From positions 169,490 to 233,489 of the forward strand of contig CAVWYD010000034.1 in the NCBI GenBank assembly GCA_963759055.1: a DNA stretch of 64,000 nucleotides, read 5' to 3'. A model generated the notes under the pieces. It was given only the letters and a program-made list of their open reading frames with translations, ran no database searches and was not told the DNA's origin. The stretch comes from Thiosocius sp963759055 (lineage in GTDB: Bacteria > Pseudomonadota > Gammaproteobacteria > Chromatiales > Chromatiaceae). Shown here piece by piece: positions 42,643-51,959 of the stretch (position 1 is its first letter; the number at the start of each line of letters is the position of its first letter). Made by a program: the position numbers and the translations under genes.

Positions 42643-42715
42643 TCTTTGCAGCAACCCCCGCCGCGTCTTTTCGGGGCGTGGCGGGTCCTCACTTTTTTCT
42701 GCGGAGACGCTACCC

Positions 42716-43945
42716 ATGCAGTATCTGATCATCGGGGCGGGCCCGGCGGGCGTGAATGCGGCAGAGACGCTGCGCAAGCTGGATGAAGAGGCCGATATCC
42801 GTATCCTGGGCGACGAGCCCGAACCACCTTATTCGCGCATGGCGATCCCCTATCTGCTGATGGGAAACATCGAGGAGCAGGGTACCCATCTGCGCGACCG
42901 GGCCGATCACTTCGCCACACTGAATATCGACATTACCCGGGCACGGGTCCAGCGCGTGGATCCTGCTGCGCACCAGGTGATTCTCGAAAACGGCGACGCG
43001 CTTACCTACGACAAGCTGTTGGTCGCCACCGGCTCGAGTCCGGCGCGTCCGCCCCTGCCGGGCATAGAAGGTGACAATGTGTCGAGCTGCTGGACCCTGG
43101 CCGATGCGCGGGCCATCCAGGCACGGGTCCCCGCCGGCAGCCGGGTCGCGTTGATCGGTGCCGGCTTCATCGGCAGTATCATTCTCGAGGCACTGGGAAT
43201 GCGAGGGGTTCAGCTGGTCGTCATTGAGCAGGGCGAGCGCATGGTGCCGCGAATGATGGGACCAAATGCCGCTGAGTTGCTGAAACGCTGGTGTGAATCC
43301 AAGGGCGTTACGGTCTACACAGGAGTCGGGGTCAGCTCGGTCGAATCCAATGGCGTCCTGCTGCAGGACGGAACCCATATCGGTGCCGATCTGGTCATCA
43401 CTGCGACCGGGGTGCGGCCCAATATCGATTTCCTGGGCGGCAGCGGGGTAGAGGTGGACCAGGGCGTGCTTATTGACCGTCACTTTCGAACCAATGTCGA
43501 TGATATCTACGCCGCCGGTGATGTCGCCCAGGGACTGGATTTCTGTACCGGTCAATACAGCGTGCACGCGATCCAGCCCACTGCGGCTGATCATGGACAT
43601 CTTGCGGCGACCAATATGAGCGGGCGCAGCGCCGAGTACGAGGGTTCGATGAACATGAACGTGCTCGATACACTCGGCCTGCTGTCGTGTTCCTTCGGGG
43701 CGTGGCAGGGTGTCGAGGGCGGCGATCACGCTGAGCTGTATGCGCCGGACGACTTCCGCTACCTGTCCTTGCAGTTCGAGGAAGATCGCGTGATCGGTGC
43801 CAATGCGGTCGGCCTGTCGCAGCATGTCGGTGTACTGCGCGGCCTGATCCAACGCCGGACGCATCTCGGCGAATGGAAGCAACGCCTGCAGCGCGACCCT
43901 ACACGCCTGATGGAGGCCTACCTGGCGACGACCCAGGTCATCTGA
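42716..43945 (+). CDS. FAD/NAD(P)-dependent oxidoreductase subunit
   Basis: This 409-residue flavoprotein of the pyridine nucleotide-disulfide type begins YLIIGAGPAGVNAAETLRKL (FAD site). It has a second Rossmann motif RVALIGAGFIGSIILEALGMRG (NAD(P)H site) and ends with DDIYAAGDVAQ. No redox-active CxxxxC is present, so it resembles rubredoxin or ferredoxin reductases. It would link the AOR to NAD(H), as in AorC of Aromatoleum. A CCCGCCGCG / CGTGGCGGG hairpin followed by T residues lies in the 73-base gap before it and may lower readthrough. Confidence 0.9.
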   Translation: MQYLIIGAGPAGVNAAETLRKLDEEADIRILGDEPEPPYSRMAIPYLLMGNIEEQGTHLRDRADHFATLNIDITRARVQRVDPAAHQVILENGDALTYDKLLVATGSSPARPPLPGIEGDNVSSCWTLADARAIQARVPAGSRVALIGAGFIGSIILEALGMRGVQLVVIEQGERMVPRMMGPNAAELLKRWCESKGVTVYTGVGVSSVESNGVLLQDGTHIGADLVITATGVRPNIDFLGGSGVEVDQGVLIDRHFRTNVDDIYAAGDVAQGLDFCTGQYSVHAIQPTAADHGHLAATNMSGRSAEYEGSMNMNVLDTLGLLSCSFGAWQGVEGGDHAELYAPDDFRYLSLQFEEDRVIGANAVGLSQHVGVLRGLIQRRTHLGEWKQRLQRDPTRLMEAYLATTQVI

Positions 43946-44197
43946 ATGCGCGTGCAGTTGGAACTCTATGCGTCCCTGATGAAACATCTGCCGGCCGAGG
44001 CGGTGCGGCACCGGGTGACTGTCGAGGTCGATCCGGGAACCACCGCACATGCGTTGCTCGACCGCTATCAGGTGCCTTTTGAACAGGCCCATCTGGTGCT
44101 GCGCAATGGTATCTTTCTGCACCAGGAAGAGCGTGAAAAGACACAGCTAGAAGACGGTGACGTGATAGCCGTCTGGCCACCGGTTGCCGGCGGTTGA
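43946..44197 (+). CDS. MoaD/ThiS-family sulfur carrier
   Basis: This 83-residue ubiquitin-like protein (QLELYASLMKHLP, HRVTVEVDPGTTAHALL, LEDGDVIAVWPPVAGG) ends in the Gly-Gly that is thiocarboxylated in MoaD. It starts at the base after the FAD-subunit stop. A dedicated MoaD in an AOR operon suggests sulfur supply for the tungsten-pterin cofactor. The matching adenylating enzyme is not in the window. Confidence 0.92.
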   Translation: MRVQLELYASLMKHLPAEAVRHRVTVEVDPGTTAHALLDRYQVPFEQAHLVLRNGIFLHQEEREKTQLEDGDVIAVWPPVAGG

Positions 44198-44499
44198 ACG
44201 GCGACGGAGAGGCGATCATTTTTCTTGAGATGGGCTACAGCAGGGACGAGTTTTCCCGGGTGCTGCCGGCTGCCATGCGGGACTGGTCCGTCGGTGGTGG
44301 GCCCGATCTATGGCAGGTCTCAACGGAGGCCGGAGACAGGATCGCGAGCATCCGAATCGAACCGTTGCCTGAACGTGCGATGGGCTCGCTGCGCCTCCCG
44401 GTATTGGCGGTGAGTATCGACCTGGCAAGTGCCTCTGCCGGCCAGGCAAGTGAGTTTACCCGTCGCTTCGAACGTGGTTTTCATCGGGGCGGCGGCTAG
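44194..44499 (+). CDS. Small unknown protein at the end of the AOR operon
   Basis: This 101-residue protein starts at TTG 44194, overlapping the MoaD stop. It reads as a compact alpha/beta domain: EMGYSRDEFSRVLPAAMRDW, SIRIEPLPERAMGSLRLPVLAVSIDL and EFTRRFERGFHRGGG. No catalytic motif or family was recognised. Tight coupling to MoaD suggests a role in cofactor building or AOR maturation. Confidence 0.65.
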   Translation: MNGDGEAIIFLEMGYSRDEFSRVLPAAMRDWSVGGGPDLWQVSTEAGDRIASIRIEPLPERAMGSLRLPVLAVSIDLASASAGQASEFTRRFERGFHRGGG

Positions 44500-44578
44500 T
44501 GGCCCACTAGTCGCATAATCGACATCCGGTCTGCGTAATTATTCGGATTCAAAGAGCAGAGATGAGGGGAGATGAAAG

Positions 44579-45253
44579 GTGTTGCGTAATCTGGTCTGGA
44601 TGCTGATATTTGCGTTCCTGACGGCGCCGCTGCCCGCCGAGCAGAACGTCAACCCGGGTATCAATCGCAACTACGAAAACCCCAACGTCCTGCAATGGCG
44701 GGGTGTGTTCGAGCGGGACGGGCGCGAGGTATGGGACCGGCGTGATGACATCATCCGTCACCTGAGATTACGTCCCGGACTCAAGGTTGCGGACATCGGT
44801 TCAGGCACAGGTTTTTTCACGGCATTGATGGCCGCGGAAGTCGGCAGTACGGGTCGGATCTACGCAGTCGATATCGCACCACGCTTTGTCGAAGCGAGCG
44901 TGCAGCGGGCCAGGGATCGCGGAATGACCAATGTCGTCGGCGTGGTCAACGATCAGCACAGCGTACATTTGTCACCCAACAGTGTTGATCTGGTGTTTAT
45001 CAGTGACACCTACCATCATTTCGAATATCCGCGATCGACGCTGCTCAGTATTCACGGGGCGCTGAGCCCCGGCGGTGAATTGGTCGTGATCGATTTCAAA
45101 CGAGTTCCTGGTGTTTCGAACCCTTGGGTCTTGAGACATGTCAGGGCCGGAGAATCCGAGGTCACCGCCGAGATTCAGGCGGTGGGATTCGAGTTGGCCG
45201 AGCGTCTGGATTTCATGCAGACGCAATATTTCCTCCGTTTTCGCAAGAAATAA
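44579..45253 (+). CDS. SAM-dependent methyltransferase, probably exported
   Basis: This 224-residue class I methyltransferase has the SAM motif LKVADIGSGTGFFTALMA and the acidic YAVDIAP. The N-terminus LRNLVWMLIFAFLTAPLPAEQ looks like a signal peptide, giving a possibly periplasmic methyltransferase, a known but odd class. GTG 44579 has a GGGGAGATGAAAG site upstream. The substrate is unknown. Confidence 0.85.
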   Translation: MLRNLVWMLIFAFLTAPLPAEQNVNPGINRNYENPNVLQWRGVFERDGREVWDRRDDIIRHLRLRPGLKVADIGSGTGFFTALMAAEVGSTGRIYAVDIAPRFVEASVQRARDRGMTNVVGVVNDQHSVHLSPNSVDLVFISDTYHHFEYPRSTLLSIHGALSPGGELVVIDFKRVPGVSNPWVLRHVRAGESEVTAEIQAVGFELAERLDFMQTQYFLRFRKK

Positions 45254-45292
45254 CCCGCGCCCTGCGCCGTCATGCGCTGGCGGTTGGCAGCA

Positions 45293-45889
45293 TCAATGGG
45301 TCGCTTTATCTCCCCAGATGCTCCTCAATCGCTGATCACGGCCGCAGTTCCAACGATAGTATTTGTAACGAACCGGGTTGTTCTTGTAGTAATCCTGATG
45401 GTAGCTCTCATCGCCCTGGATAGGGTAAAAAACCGACGCCGAGAAAATGGGTGTAGCAACTTCTTTTTCGGGGAACTGAGCCACGATTCTTTTTTTGGAT
45501 TCCTCGGCAAGTTTCTTTTCCAAGTCGTCAGCCACGAAAATTGCAGTTCGGTAACTCGAACCCCTGTCACAGAACTGTCCCGTTGCGTCGAATGGGTCGA
45601 TATTGACCCAGAAATGGTCCAACAGCTCCTGGTAGCTGACTTTGCCCGGGTCATAGGTAACCTCAACGGCTTCATAGTGCCCTTCATGGTTCCCATTGTA
45701 AGTTGGGTTTTTCAGCGTCCCGCCGGTAAAACCGGAAATCACATCGGTAACCCCACCCAGTTTTTCAAAGTCTGATTCCATGCACCAGAAGCACCCGCCG
45801 GCGAAAACGGCCTTCGCAGCCATCACGCCCGGGGCGCACGTCAGCAAGCTTGTGAACAGAAGCCATCCCAGTCTATTTTTCATAATCAC
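45293..45889 (-). CDS. msrA: Peptide methionine sulfoxide reductase MsrA
   Basis: This 198-residue MsrA has a signal peptide (RLGWLLFTSLLTCAPGVMAAK) and the catalytic motif AVFAGGCFWCMESDFEKLGGV. The downstream GHYEAVEVTYDPGKVSYQELLDHFW block is typical. It repairs S-methionine sulfoxide in proteins, here in the periplasm. A free-standing MsrA is usual; no msrB is nearby. Confidence 0.95.
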   Translation of the reverse strand: MIMKNRLGWLLFTSLLTCAPGVMAAKAVFAGGCFWCMESDFEKLGGVTDVISGFTGGTLKNPTYNGNHEGHYEAVEVTYDPGKVSYQELLDHFWVNIDPFDATGQFCDRGSSYRTAIFVADDLEKKLAEESKKRIVAQFPEKEVATPIFSASVFYPIQGDESYHQDYYKNNPVRYKYYRWNCGRDQRLRSIWGDKATH

Positions 45890-46244
45890 TGTCTCTTGAG
45901 TTCAACTGCTTCGAAATTGAGTTTTGGTGAAGGCAGCAAGGTCGTTGCCAATGACGCCGGCCACCAGGACATTAGCAGCCCCCATTGCAACCGCCTGCTG
46001 AATTATGGCCCCAGATCTCAGCCGACAGGAGGCGATTCCCCACAGAAAACCAGACGCGCCGTGCGCATTTGACCTAGAAGACCCGGGTAACCGGGGTTTT
46101 ATTTCACCGGGTCGCCGATTTGGAGCTTTTACACGACATATAGACGCAGCGGCGATTTGTTATCTGTCAACGAATATCTGTTTTTCGGCTCAACATTGTT
46201 TAATCATATGGTGACCGTGACAAATACACCCAGAGAACGTCGAT
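45890..46244. other. Gap before the class V aminotransferase gene
   Basis: This 355-base gap between divergent genes has no supported ORF. It becomes AT-rich toward 46244 and probably holds the aminotransferase promoter. I recognised no operator or terminator. Confidence 0.5.
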
Positions 46245-47429
46245 ATGCCTTATAAGAGCGGGCGTCATTTTCTTCAGATTCCAGGACCCACCAATGTGCC
46301 GGACCGGATTCTACGCGCTATGGACCGGCCGACGATCGACCATCGTGGGCCCGGTTTTGCGGAGTTGGGGCTTGAGGTGTTGCGTGGGCTGAAAGGCATA
46401 TTCAAAACTGATCAACCGGTGGTGATCTATCCTGCATCCGGCACCGGAGCCTGGGAAGCGGCCCTGGTTAACACACTGTCACCGGGCGACAAAGTGCTGA
46501 TGGTGGAGACCGGACAGTTCGCTACGCTATGGAGCAAGCTGGCCAAACGCTTGGGATTGAGTGTGGAATTTATTCCCGGCGATTGGCGTTCAGGTGTGGA
46601 TCCCGACCAATTACAGGAAGTCCTCAGCGCCGACACCAAGCACGACATTAAAGCTGTGTGTGTCGTGCATAACGAGACCTCGACCGCTGTGGTGAGCGAT
46701 GTCAAAGCTGTGCGGCAGGCCATCGACATCAAAGCGCATCCGGCACTGCTTATGGTGGATACCATTTCCTCGCTGGCCTGCATGGATTACCGACATGACG
46801 AGTGGGGCGTGGATGTCACTGTGAGCGCCTCCCAGAAGGGTTTGATGCTGCCGCCAGGACTGTCGTTTACGGCCATCAGTGAAAAAGCCCTGCTTGCCAG
46901 TCACTCGTCCGGATTTGCGAAGTCTTATTGGCGCTGGGATGAAATGTTGACAGCAAATGGAAACGGTTTATTTCCGTATACGCCGGCCACCAATCTGCTG
47001 TATGGCCTGCGCGAAGCCATTGTCATGCTCGACGAGGAAGGGCTGGACAATGTTTTTGCACGGCACTCTCGCCACGCGGAGGCGACCCGGCGTGCCGTCA
47101 AAGCCTGGGGTCTGGAAATCTTATGTCGTAACCCCGAGGAATACAGCGACTCATTGACGGCGGTATTGCTGCCAGATGGCCACAATGCCGATGACTTACG
47201 CGAGCTGGTGCTCGACGAGTTCGATATGTCTCTGGGCTCGGGTCTTGGCAAGGTGGCAGGCCGAATCTTCCGTATCGGCCACATGGGTGATTTCAATGAT
47301 CTGACACTGATGGGCACTTTGTCCGGTGTTGAAATGGGTCTGCGGCTTTTTGGCTTCAGCAATATACGCGGCGGTGTAGACGCGGCTCTCGATTACCTCA
47401 CCGGCATAAGGACAAAACAAAGCGGCTGA
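46245..47429 (+). CDS. Class V aminotransferase (serine-glyoxylate type)
   Basis: This 394-residue PLP enzyme begins GRHFLQIPGPTNVPDRILRAM. It contains VIYPASGTGAWEAALVNTLSPGD, the Asp in LLMVDTISSLACMDYR and the PLP lysine in SASQKGLMLPPGL. The sequence pattern fits serine-glyoxylate aminotransferase of the serine cycle, or an alanine/serine-pyruvate relative. No other serine-cycle gene is seen nearby, so it acts alone here and may be acquired. Cytoplasmic. Confidence 0.92.
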   Translation: MPYKSGRHFLQIPGPTNVPDRILRAMDRPTIDHRGPGFAELGLEVLRGLKGIFKTDQPVVIYPASGTGAWEAALVNTLSPGDKVLMVETGQFATLWSKLAKRLGLSVEFIPGDWRSGVDPDQLQEVLSADTKHDIKAVCVVHNETSTAVVSDVKAVRQAIDIKAHPALLMVDTISSLACMDYRHDEWGVDVTVSASQKGLMLPPGLSFTAISEKALLASHSSGFAKSYWRWDEMLTANGNGLFPYTPATNLLYGLREAIVMLDEEGLDNVFARHSRHAEATRRAVKAWGLEILCRNPEEYSDSLTAVLLPDGHNADDLRELVLDEFDMSLGSGLGKVAGRIFRIGHMGDFNDLTLMGTLSGVEMGLRLFGFSNIRGGVDAALDYLTGIRTKQSG

Positions 47430-47444
47430 TTTGATCGTTCCGGC

Positions 47445-48059
47445 TCAAACGTAGAGCAGTATCGCGAAATAGTGACATATGCTGCCCGCGAGCACGAAAA
47501 GGTGCCAGATGCCGTGGGCTGCCGGGTACCAGTGATCCAGTACATAGAAAACGATACCGACCGTGTAAAGGATGCCCCCGGCGAGCAGCCAATGGAAACA
47601 GGCGGATGGGATTGACGCCAAAAGCGGATCCAACGCGAACAAGATCATCCAGCCCATCACGACGTATATGATCACCTGCACCACGCGTCTGCCGCCATCG
47701 CGCAGTGCGTCCAGCAAAATGCCGATAACTGCCAGGGTCCAGACTGCGCCAAACAGCCACCAACCCACGCTGTCACGCAACGTAACCAGTGCGAAGGGCG
47801 TATAAGTGCCAGCGATCAACAGGTAGATCGCCTGATGGTCCAGGATTCTCAGAATCGCCTTTGGTCGACCCTTGATGCTGTGATACAGGGTCGAGATCAG
47901 ATACAGAACGAAAAGTGTCACGCCGTAAATGACGAAGCTGACGAGTTTCCAGGCGTTGCCATCGCCAGAGGCGGATACGATCAGGACCACCAAAGCGGCC
48001 AGCGCCAGTGCGGCGCCCACCAGGTGACTGATGCTATTGAAACGCTCTCCTGGATACAC
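47445..48059 (-). CDS. Hemolysin III / PAQR-family membrane protein (YqfA-like)
   Basis: This 204-residue protein has seven predicted membrane helices. It carries the conserved polar residues of the family: SISHLVGAALAL, LISTLYHSIKG, LDHQAIYLLIAGTYTPF and, at the C-terminus, VLDHWYPAAHGIWHLFVLAGSICHY. PAQR proteins are probable zinc-dependent hydrolases; the hemolysin name is historical. It stands alone and converges with the aminotransferase gene. Confidence 0.92.
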   Translation of the reverse strand: MYPGERFNSISHLVGAALALAALVVLIVSASGDGNAWKLVSFVIYGVTLFVLYLISTLYHSIKGRPKAILRILDHQAIYLLIAGTYTPFALVTLRDSVGWWLFGAVWTLAVIGILLDALRDGGRRVVQVIIYVVMGWMILFALDPLLASIPSACFHWLLAGGILYTVGIVFYVLDHWYPAAHGIWHLFVLAGSICHYFAILLYV

Positions 48060-48377
48060 GGCTGGATAGTCTCCGTCTCTCGCGCGGCATGGTCAACGGC
48101 AGAAGATCATCAGGTCGTCCCAGCACCAGCGGTGTGGGTACGTTGCCACCACCGAAAGTCGCAGCAACTGGCGCATTATCTTTCATATACATCAGAATTC
48201 GACAAGTCTACCGAACAGCGGGCTCTCTGGTCCTTGGCTGCCGCATGCCTGAATGGGCTGCTCAGGTATCACAGGCAACGAGGCAGTCAGCCCTAACCGG
48301 GCGTGATCACCCGGTGGAATAAAGGGGGAGGCTTCGCGCCGACTCCAACGTAAAGCCCCCCGTCACCGCTCCCTTGT
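48060..48377. other. Gap with a possible hairpin, no gene
   Basis: This 318-base gap lies between the hemolysin III start and the 3' end of the spondin-like gene. A GGGGGAGGCTT / AAGCCCCCC hairpin with one mismatch (48325-48358) is seen, without a T run. No coding sequence is supported. Confidence 0.45.
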
Positions 48378-48979
48378 CTATCGAAGGCGTGTAATGACGA
48401 CCTTCGCAACAGGGTTGTGCCAATCATTTTTTGTTGGCGAGAGGTCGCCAATCTGATGCACGCCGTTGTGGATGTAAACGAATCCTTCCGCTTCCGATAC
48501 GTCGCGGGCGTTGCCCGAACCTCCCGGGCAGGCCGGCCCAGGTACATATGCACATTCCTGGTTATTGTTTTCGCTGCCGGCATCATACGCAACAGCGTGG
48601 TAGGTAAGGCTGCTTCCCCGTCTCCGGGGCAACATGACAGTGTCGATGGCGAGAAATGCATCGTTGGTATTTACCAGCATACTTACCATGCTGAACCGGT
48701 CGAAACGGCCGCGGCTGCTGATATTGAAAGTCACCGGATCATAAGGATACGTCGGAGGCGGGATCGCCTGCGTCTCCGCTACCGCTTCGAAAACCTGCGG
48801 AAGCGTACTCAGAGAATCGGCTAGTGGAATACCGTAACCGTTCTCTGCGACCTCAACGAGTCCGGCTGACGCGGGGCTACCTAAAGCAAAAATTGCAACG
48901 CCGCTCTTGTGCGTGGCAAGCACGGGTGGGCTGAAGACTTGTCCTTTGGTTAAGTTGGTGACGGTTACCTGGTATTCTT
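48378..48979 (-). pseudogene. Spondin-domain protein lacking its 5' end
   Basis: From 48974 down, about 200 residues match secreted spondin-domain proteins: YQVTVTNLTKGQVFSPPVLATHK, FSMVSMLVNTNDAFLAIDTVMLP and SEAEGFVYIHNGVHQIGDL. The frame continues upstream to 49085 only as Arg-rich nonsense with no signal peptide, so the start was lost. The break coincides with the start of another truncated gene on the plus strand. It is probably no longer secreted or expressed. Confidence 0.75.
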
Positions 48980-49135
48980 CAGCCCGGCTATCATTTCTGG
49001 CTCGCCTCCGATACCCAGCCCGAGGTGCGCAGGATGACCTGCTATGGGGTCTACGCGGAGCCTTACGAGCTGTACCCGCCGACATTGAAAGAGATCAATG
49101 CGGCTCTCGGCGCCGTTGCCGAGTTGCGTTACTGA
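48977..49135 (+). pseudogene. 3' remnant of an unidentified gene
   Basis: The plus strand reads LQPGYHFWLASDTQPEVRRMTCYGVYAEPYELYPPTLKEINAALG and ends at TGA 49133-49135. This is clearly protein-like but has no start codon or upstream domain. It begins within a few bases of the point where the spondin homology on the other strand stops. Family not recognised. Confidence 0.55.
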
Positions 49136-49255
49136 GTCATCTGCGCCGACCGACCCTCCGGCCTCATGGCAGGCGGCCGCTAGTCAACGGCCGGTGTGCG
49201 GGAAAGCGACCTGCAAGGCTGTAGGATGCGACTGCCAGCAAAACTCGGAAGACCC

Positions 49256-49783
49256 ATGACGGAGAACATTGAGATTCGCGAGAGCATGCAGGTTGACCTC
49301 CCTGCGATAGAGGCGCTTTATCCGGAAGCATTCCCGGACGAGAATTTGCTGCCATTGGTAAGGGATCTGTTGCGGGAAGCGCCAGTCGCTTTGTCACTCG
49401 TTGGGACGATTGATTCCCGACTCGTGGGGCACGTGATTTCCACAAGGTGCAGTGTTGAAGAGAGTAGCGACAGATTTGCATTGCTAGGTCCGCTCGCCGT
49501 GGAACCCGCGTGGCAAAGACGCGGCATCGGGAGCGCAATCGTCCGTAACGGCCTGCGACGGCTGAAGGACGAGGGCGTGAGCCGGGTATTCGTATTAGGC
49601 GACCCCGCTTACTATGGGCGCTTGGGCTTTCTGACGGAGTCTCGAATAGCGCCGCCATACACCCTGCCAATCGAGTGGGAGGGCGCCTGGCAGTCTCAGA
49701 GCCTGAGAGGTACTACGACACCGCACCCAGGAAAGCTCTCGTTGCCGCGGCCGTGGCTCCAGCCGTCGTTGTGGTTACCATGA
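49256..49783 (+). CDS. YhbS-like GNAT N-acetyltransferase
   Basis: This 175-residue acetyltransferase has IRESMQVDLPAIEALYPEAFP, LLGPLAVEPAWQRRGIGSAIVRNGLRRL (acetyl-CoA site QRRGIGSA) and VFVLGDPAYYGRLGF, the signature of the YhbS group. The last 20 residues (after EWEGAWQSQSL) look unusual and may reflect a 3' change. ATG 49256 starts the domain. The substrate is unknown. Confidence 0.85.
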   Translation: MTENIEIRESMQVDLPAIEALYPEAFPDENLLPLVRDLLREAPVALSLVGTIDSRLVGHVISTRCSVEESSDRFALLGPLAVEPAWQRRGIGSAIVRNGLRRLKDEGVSRVFVLGDPAYYGRLGFLTESRIAPPYTLPIEWEGAWQSQSLRGTTTPHPGKLSLPRPWLQPSLWLP

Positions 49784-49880
49784 TGAGTCGCTACATCAGG
49801 AGTCGACACGATGCGGAAATCTAGAGCGAAGTTGCTATTTTCCGCGAGAGGGACATTCATTACGTAATACCCCGTCGGAG

Positions 49881-51137
49881 TTATTGCTCTGATTTGGATG
49901 AGTCTTTGGTCGAAGTAGTCTTAATTTTTACTTTGTGAATACGACGGCCTGAGGCCTGTCTGATTTCTACCGTTAATCCATCAATTTCAAATTGCTCATC
50001 GGTTCTGGGGATTCTCTCAATGTCGTTTACAATCCAACGACTAACACTATCCGTTTTCTTGCCCCGTACATCTACTGTAGCAAACTCCTTGATTGCCCCC
50101 AACTCCACGCCCCCCTCTACTTCAATACCATCATCCAGTCTTGTGATCCCAGAGGGTCGTTTCCTATCTGACTCATCATATATTTCACCTACAAGCTCCT
50201 CCAGTAGATTTTCCATGCTAACCACCCCCCTCAGGTCGCCATGTTCATCCACTACAATACTAAGATGCCTTTTTTGAAGTTTAAGATCATAAAACAATTG
50301 ATCGATAGGTTGGTTGAGTAGTGCGAATATGGGATCAATACCAATCTCCTTTAAGGGTTTGTCTATCTGATTATTAGCAATGGCAGTAGCGATATCATGC
50401 CAGTGCACAATATGAGTAATATTCTCAACGGATCCCGAATAAACAGGCACACGGGAAAAGCCAACTTCCACGATTTTTGGCAAAGCTTCCTTAATAGTGG
50501 TCTCTTCATTCAATGAAAACATTTTATGACGAGGAGTCATCACATCCGCCACTGCCAAATCGTTAAAAGCAAACACTCGCTCAATAATCTTTGCCTCATC
50601 CTTTTCAATAGTGCCTTCTTTAGTGCCGTACTTTAACAAATGTACTAGTTCCGTTTCTGTTACTGTTGGGGTTTCCTTAATGTCGGTCATTTTGTGAACA
50701 AGAGTTATCAAATGTTCAAACATCCACACCAGGGGAAATAGTATCCGCATTAATAGCAACACGATGGGAGCAACTGCAAGAGAAACCCTGATAGAATGAC
50801 GAATCGCCAAACTTTTAGGGGTAATCTCACCGAACACAAGGATCAGAAGAGTTAATACTCCAACCGCCACCCCTGGACCCAATGCTCCAAGATATTCCGT
50901 AGCCACCACTGTAGCAAAAGCAGATGCGCCAATATTGACCAGATTATTTCCAATCAATAGTGTAATCAACATGCTTGTGGATTTCTGTTTCAATTGAAGC
51001 AATGCCTTGGAGCCACCCTGACCATCTTTCTGCAAAGCTTCTGCACGAGCTAATGTGACGGCTGTTAAAGCTGTTTCAGAACCGGAAAAAGCACCTGAAA
51101 GAAATAACAAAGAAATGAGTATTAGTGTGTCGTTCAT
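49881..51137 (-). CDS. CNNM/CorC-HlyC family transporter (ion efflux)
   Basis: This 418-residue membrane protein begins with a DUF21/CNNM domain (LILISLLFLSGAFSGSETALTAV and three further helices). A CBS pair (VMTPRHKMFSLNEETTIKEALPKI, LSIVVDEHGDLRGVVSMENLLEELVGEI) and a CorC_HlyC C-terminal domain follow. Members export Mg2+ or Co2+. The gene is markedly AT-rich compared with its surroundings, as is the next gene, which suggests transfer. Confidence 0.93.
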   Translation of the reverse strand: MNDTLILISLLFLSGAFSGSETALTAVTLARAEALQKDGQGGSKALLQLKQKSTSMLITLLIGNNLVNIGASAFATVVATEYLGALGPGVAVGVLTLLILVFGEITPKSLAIRHSIRVSLAVAPIVLLLMRILFPLVWMFEHLITLVHKMTDIKETPTVTETELVHLLKYGTKEGTIEKDEAKIIERVFAFNDLAVADVMTPRHKMFSLNEETTIKEALPKIVEVGFSRVPVYSGSVENITHIVHWHDIATAIANNQIDKPLKEIGIDPIFALLNQPIDQLFYDLKLQKRHLSIVVDEHGDLRGVVSMENLLEELVGEIYDESDRKRPSGITRLDDGIEVEGGVELGAIKEFATVDVRGKKTDSVSRWIVNDIERIPRTDEQFEIDGLTVEIRQASGRRIHKVKIKTTSTKDSSKSEQ

Positions 51138-51224
51138 AAGTAAAGAAAAGGTTCCTATTTGTTTATTTACTCATAATCCTAACTGGGTTTTGCAATGATG
51201 ATTAATCAGTTAGGGTTGGCTAAA

Positions 51225-51959
51225 TTATGGCCTATGTGGTCTTTTATTGGAATTAAGTAACAACGCAATAATCGTAAGCACCAAAGCAATGCTGATCATA
51301 ATCGCGATAACAATTATTGCCTTTCCCTCTCTTTCTCCAATGCTTGACAAGGAACGCCGAGTAATTTCCTCGGTCTCAAACAAAAAGCTTTCCAGCCTTT
51401 GATTGAAGCCTTCTTCAAGTTTTTCTGTTTCGTTGGCGATCTGTTCCGCATCACGTATGTTTCCATTCACAAATAGAGCAAACAACTCATTGACGCGCTT
51501 GATATAATTAACGTATTCTTCCCGTATGGATATGAGCAATTCGTCAATACGCCGGAGCTCAACTACCAACTCTTCTGCCTGAGCTAGTTTCTGAGCTTCC
51601 ATGCTCATGTTTAAAGCGCTTTCGAGCTCTTCGTTCACCTTGACGGTGAATTCCTTGAATTTCGCTTTTGCGTTTCTTAGCAGCCTTGTATTTTCCTCAT
51701 CATCCTGTTGGCCATGCGCTGCGACTTCAGCATGGCGCAGCGCCCGCTCGAGCCAGGACGTTTGCTCCAATTTATGTACCGTAATTCGAGTTATCATTTC
51801 GGTGATGGGCATTTCGTGCTTGAGAACCACCTTGAGCTCATTGTTGATCTGAAAAAGATAATATATGCTCGCCACCCCTGAGCCTAATAAAACTAAAAAC
51901 ATTAAACCTGTCAGCCAGAATCCCTTTCCTTTGCGTTTGGTCGACTTTGGTCTCTTCAT
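51225..51959 (-). CDS. Two-helix membrane protein with extracytoplasmic four-helix-bundle domain
   Basis: This 244-residue protein has a transmembrane helix near the N-terminus (GFWLTGLMFLVLLGSGVASIYYLF) and another at the C-terminus (AIIVIAIMISIALVLTIIALLL). About 165 charged helical residues lie between them. This is the plan of an MCP or histidine-kinase sensor region (4HB type), but no HAMP or signalling domain follows. ATG 51957-51959 has GGAG upstream. It is AT-rich like the CorC gene, which it precedes by 87 bases. Function unknown. Confidence 0.7.
   Translation of the reverse strand: MKRPKSTKRKGKGFWLTGLMFLVLLGSGVASIYYLFQINNELKVVLKHEMPITEMITRITVHKLEQTSWLERALRHAEVAAHGQQDDEENTRLLRNAKAKFKEFTVKVNEELESALNMSMEAQKLAQAEELVVELRRIDELLISIREEYVNYIKRVNELFALFVNGNIRDAEQIANETEKLEEGFNQRLESFLFETEEITRRSLSSIGEREGKAIIVIAIMISIALVLTIIALLLNSNKRPHRP

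Noticed and set aside
51170..51224. CCTAACTG / CAGTTAGG hairpin between the two AT-rich genes
   Set aside because: Only eight paired bases and a large loop, with no T run; too weak to call a terminator.
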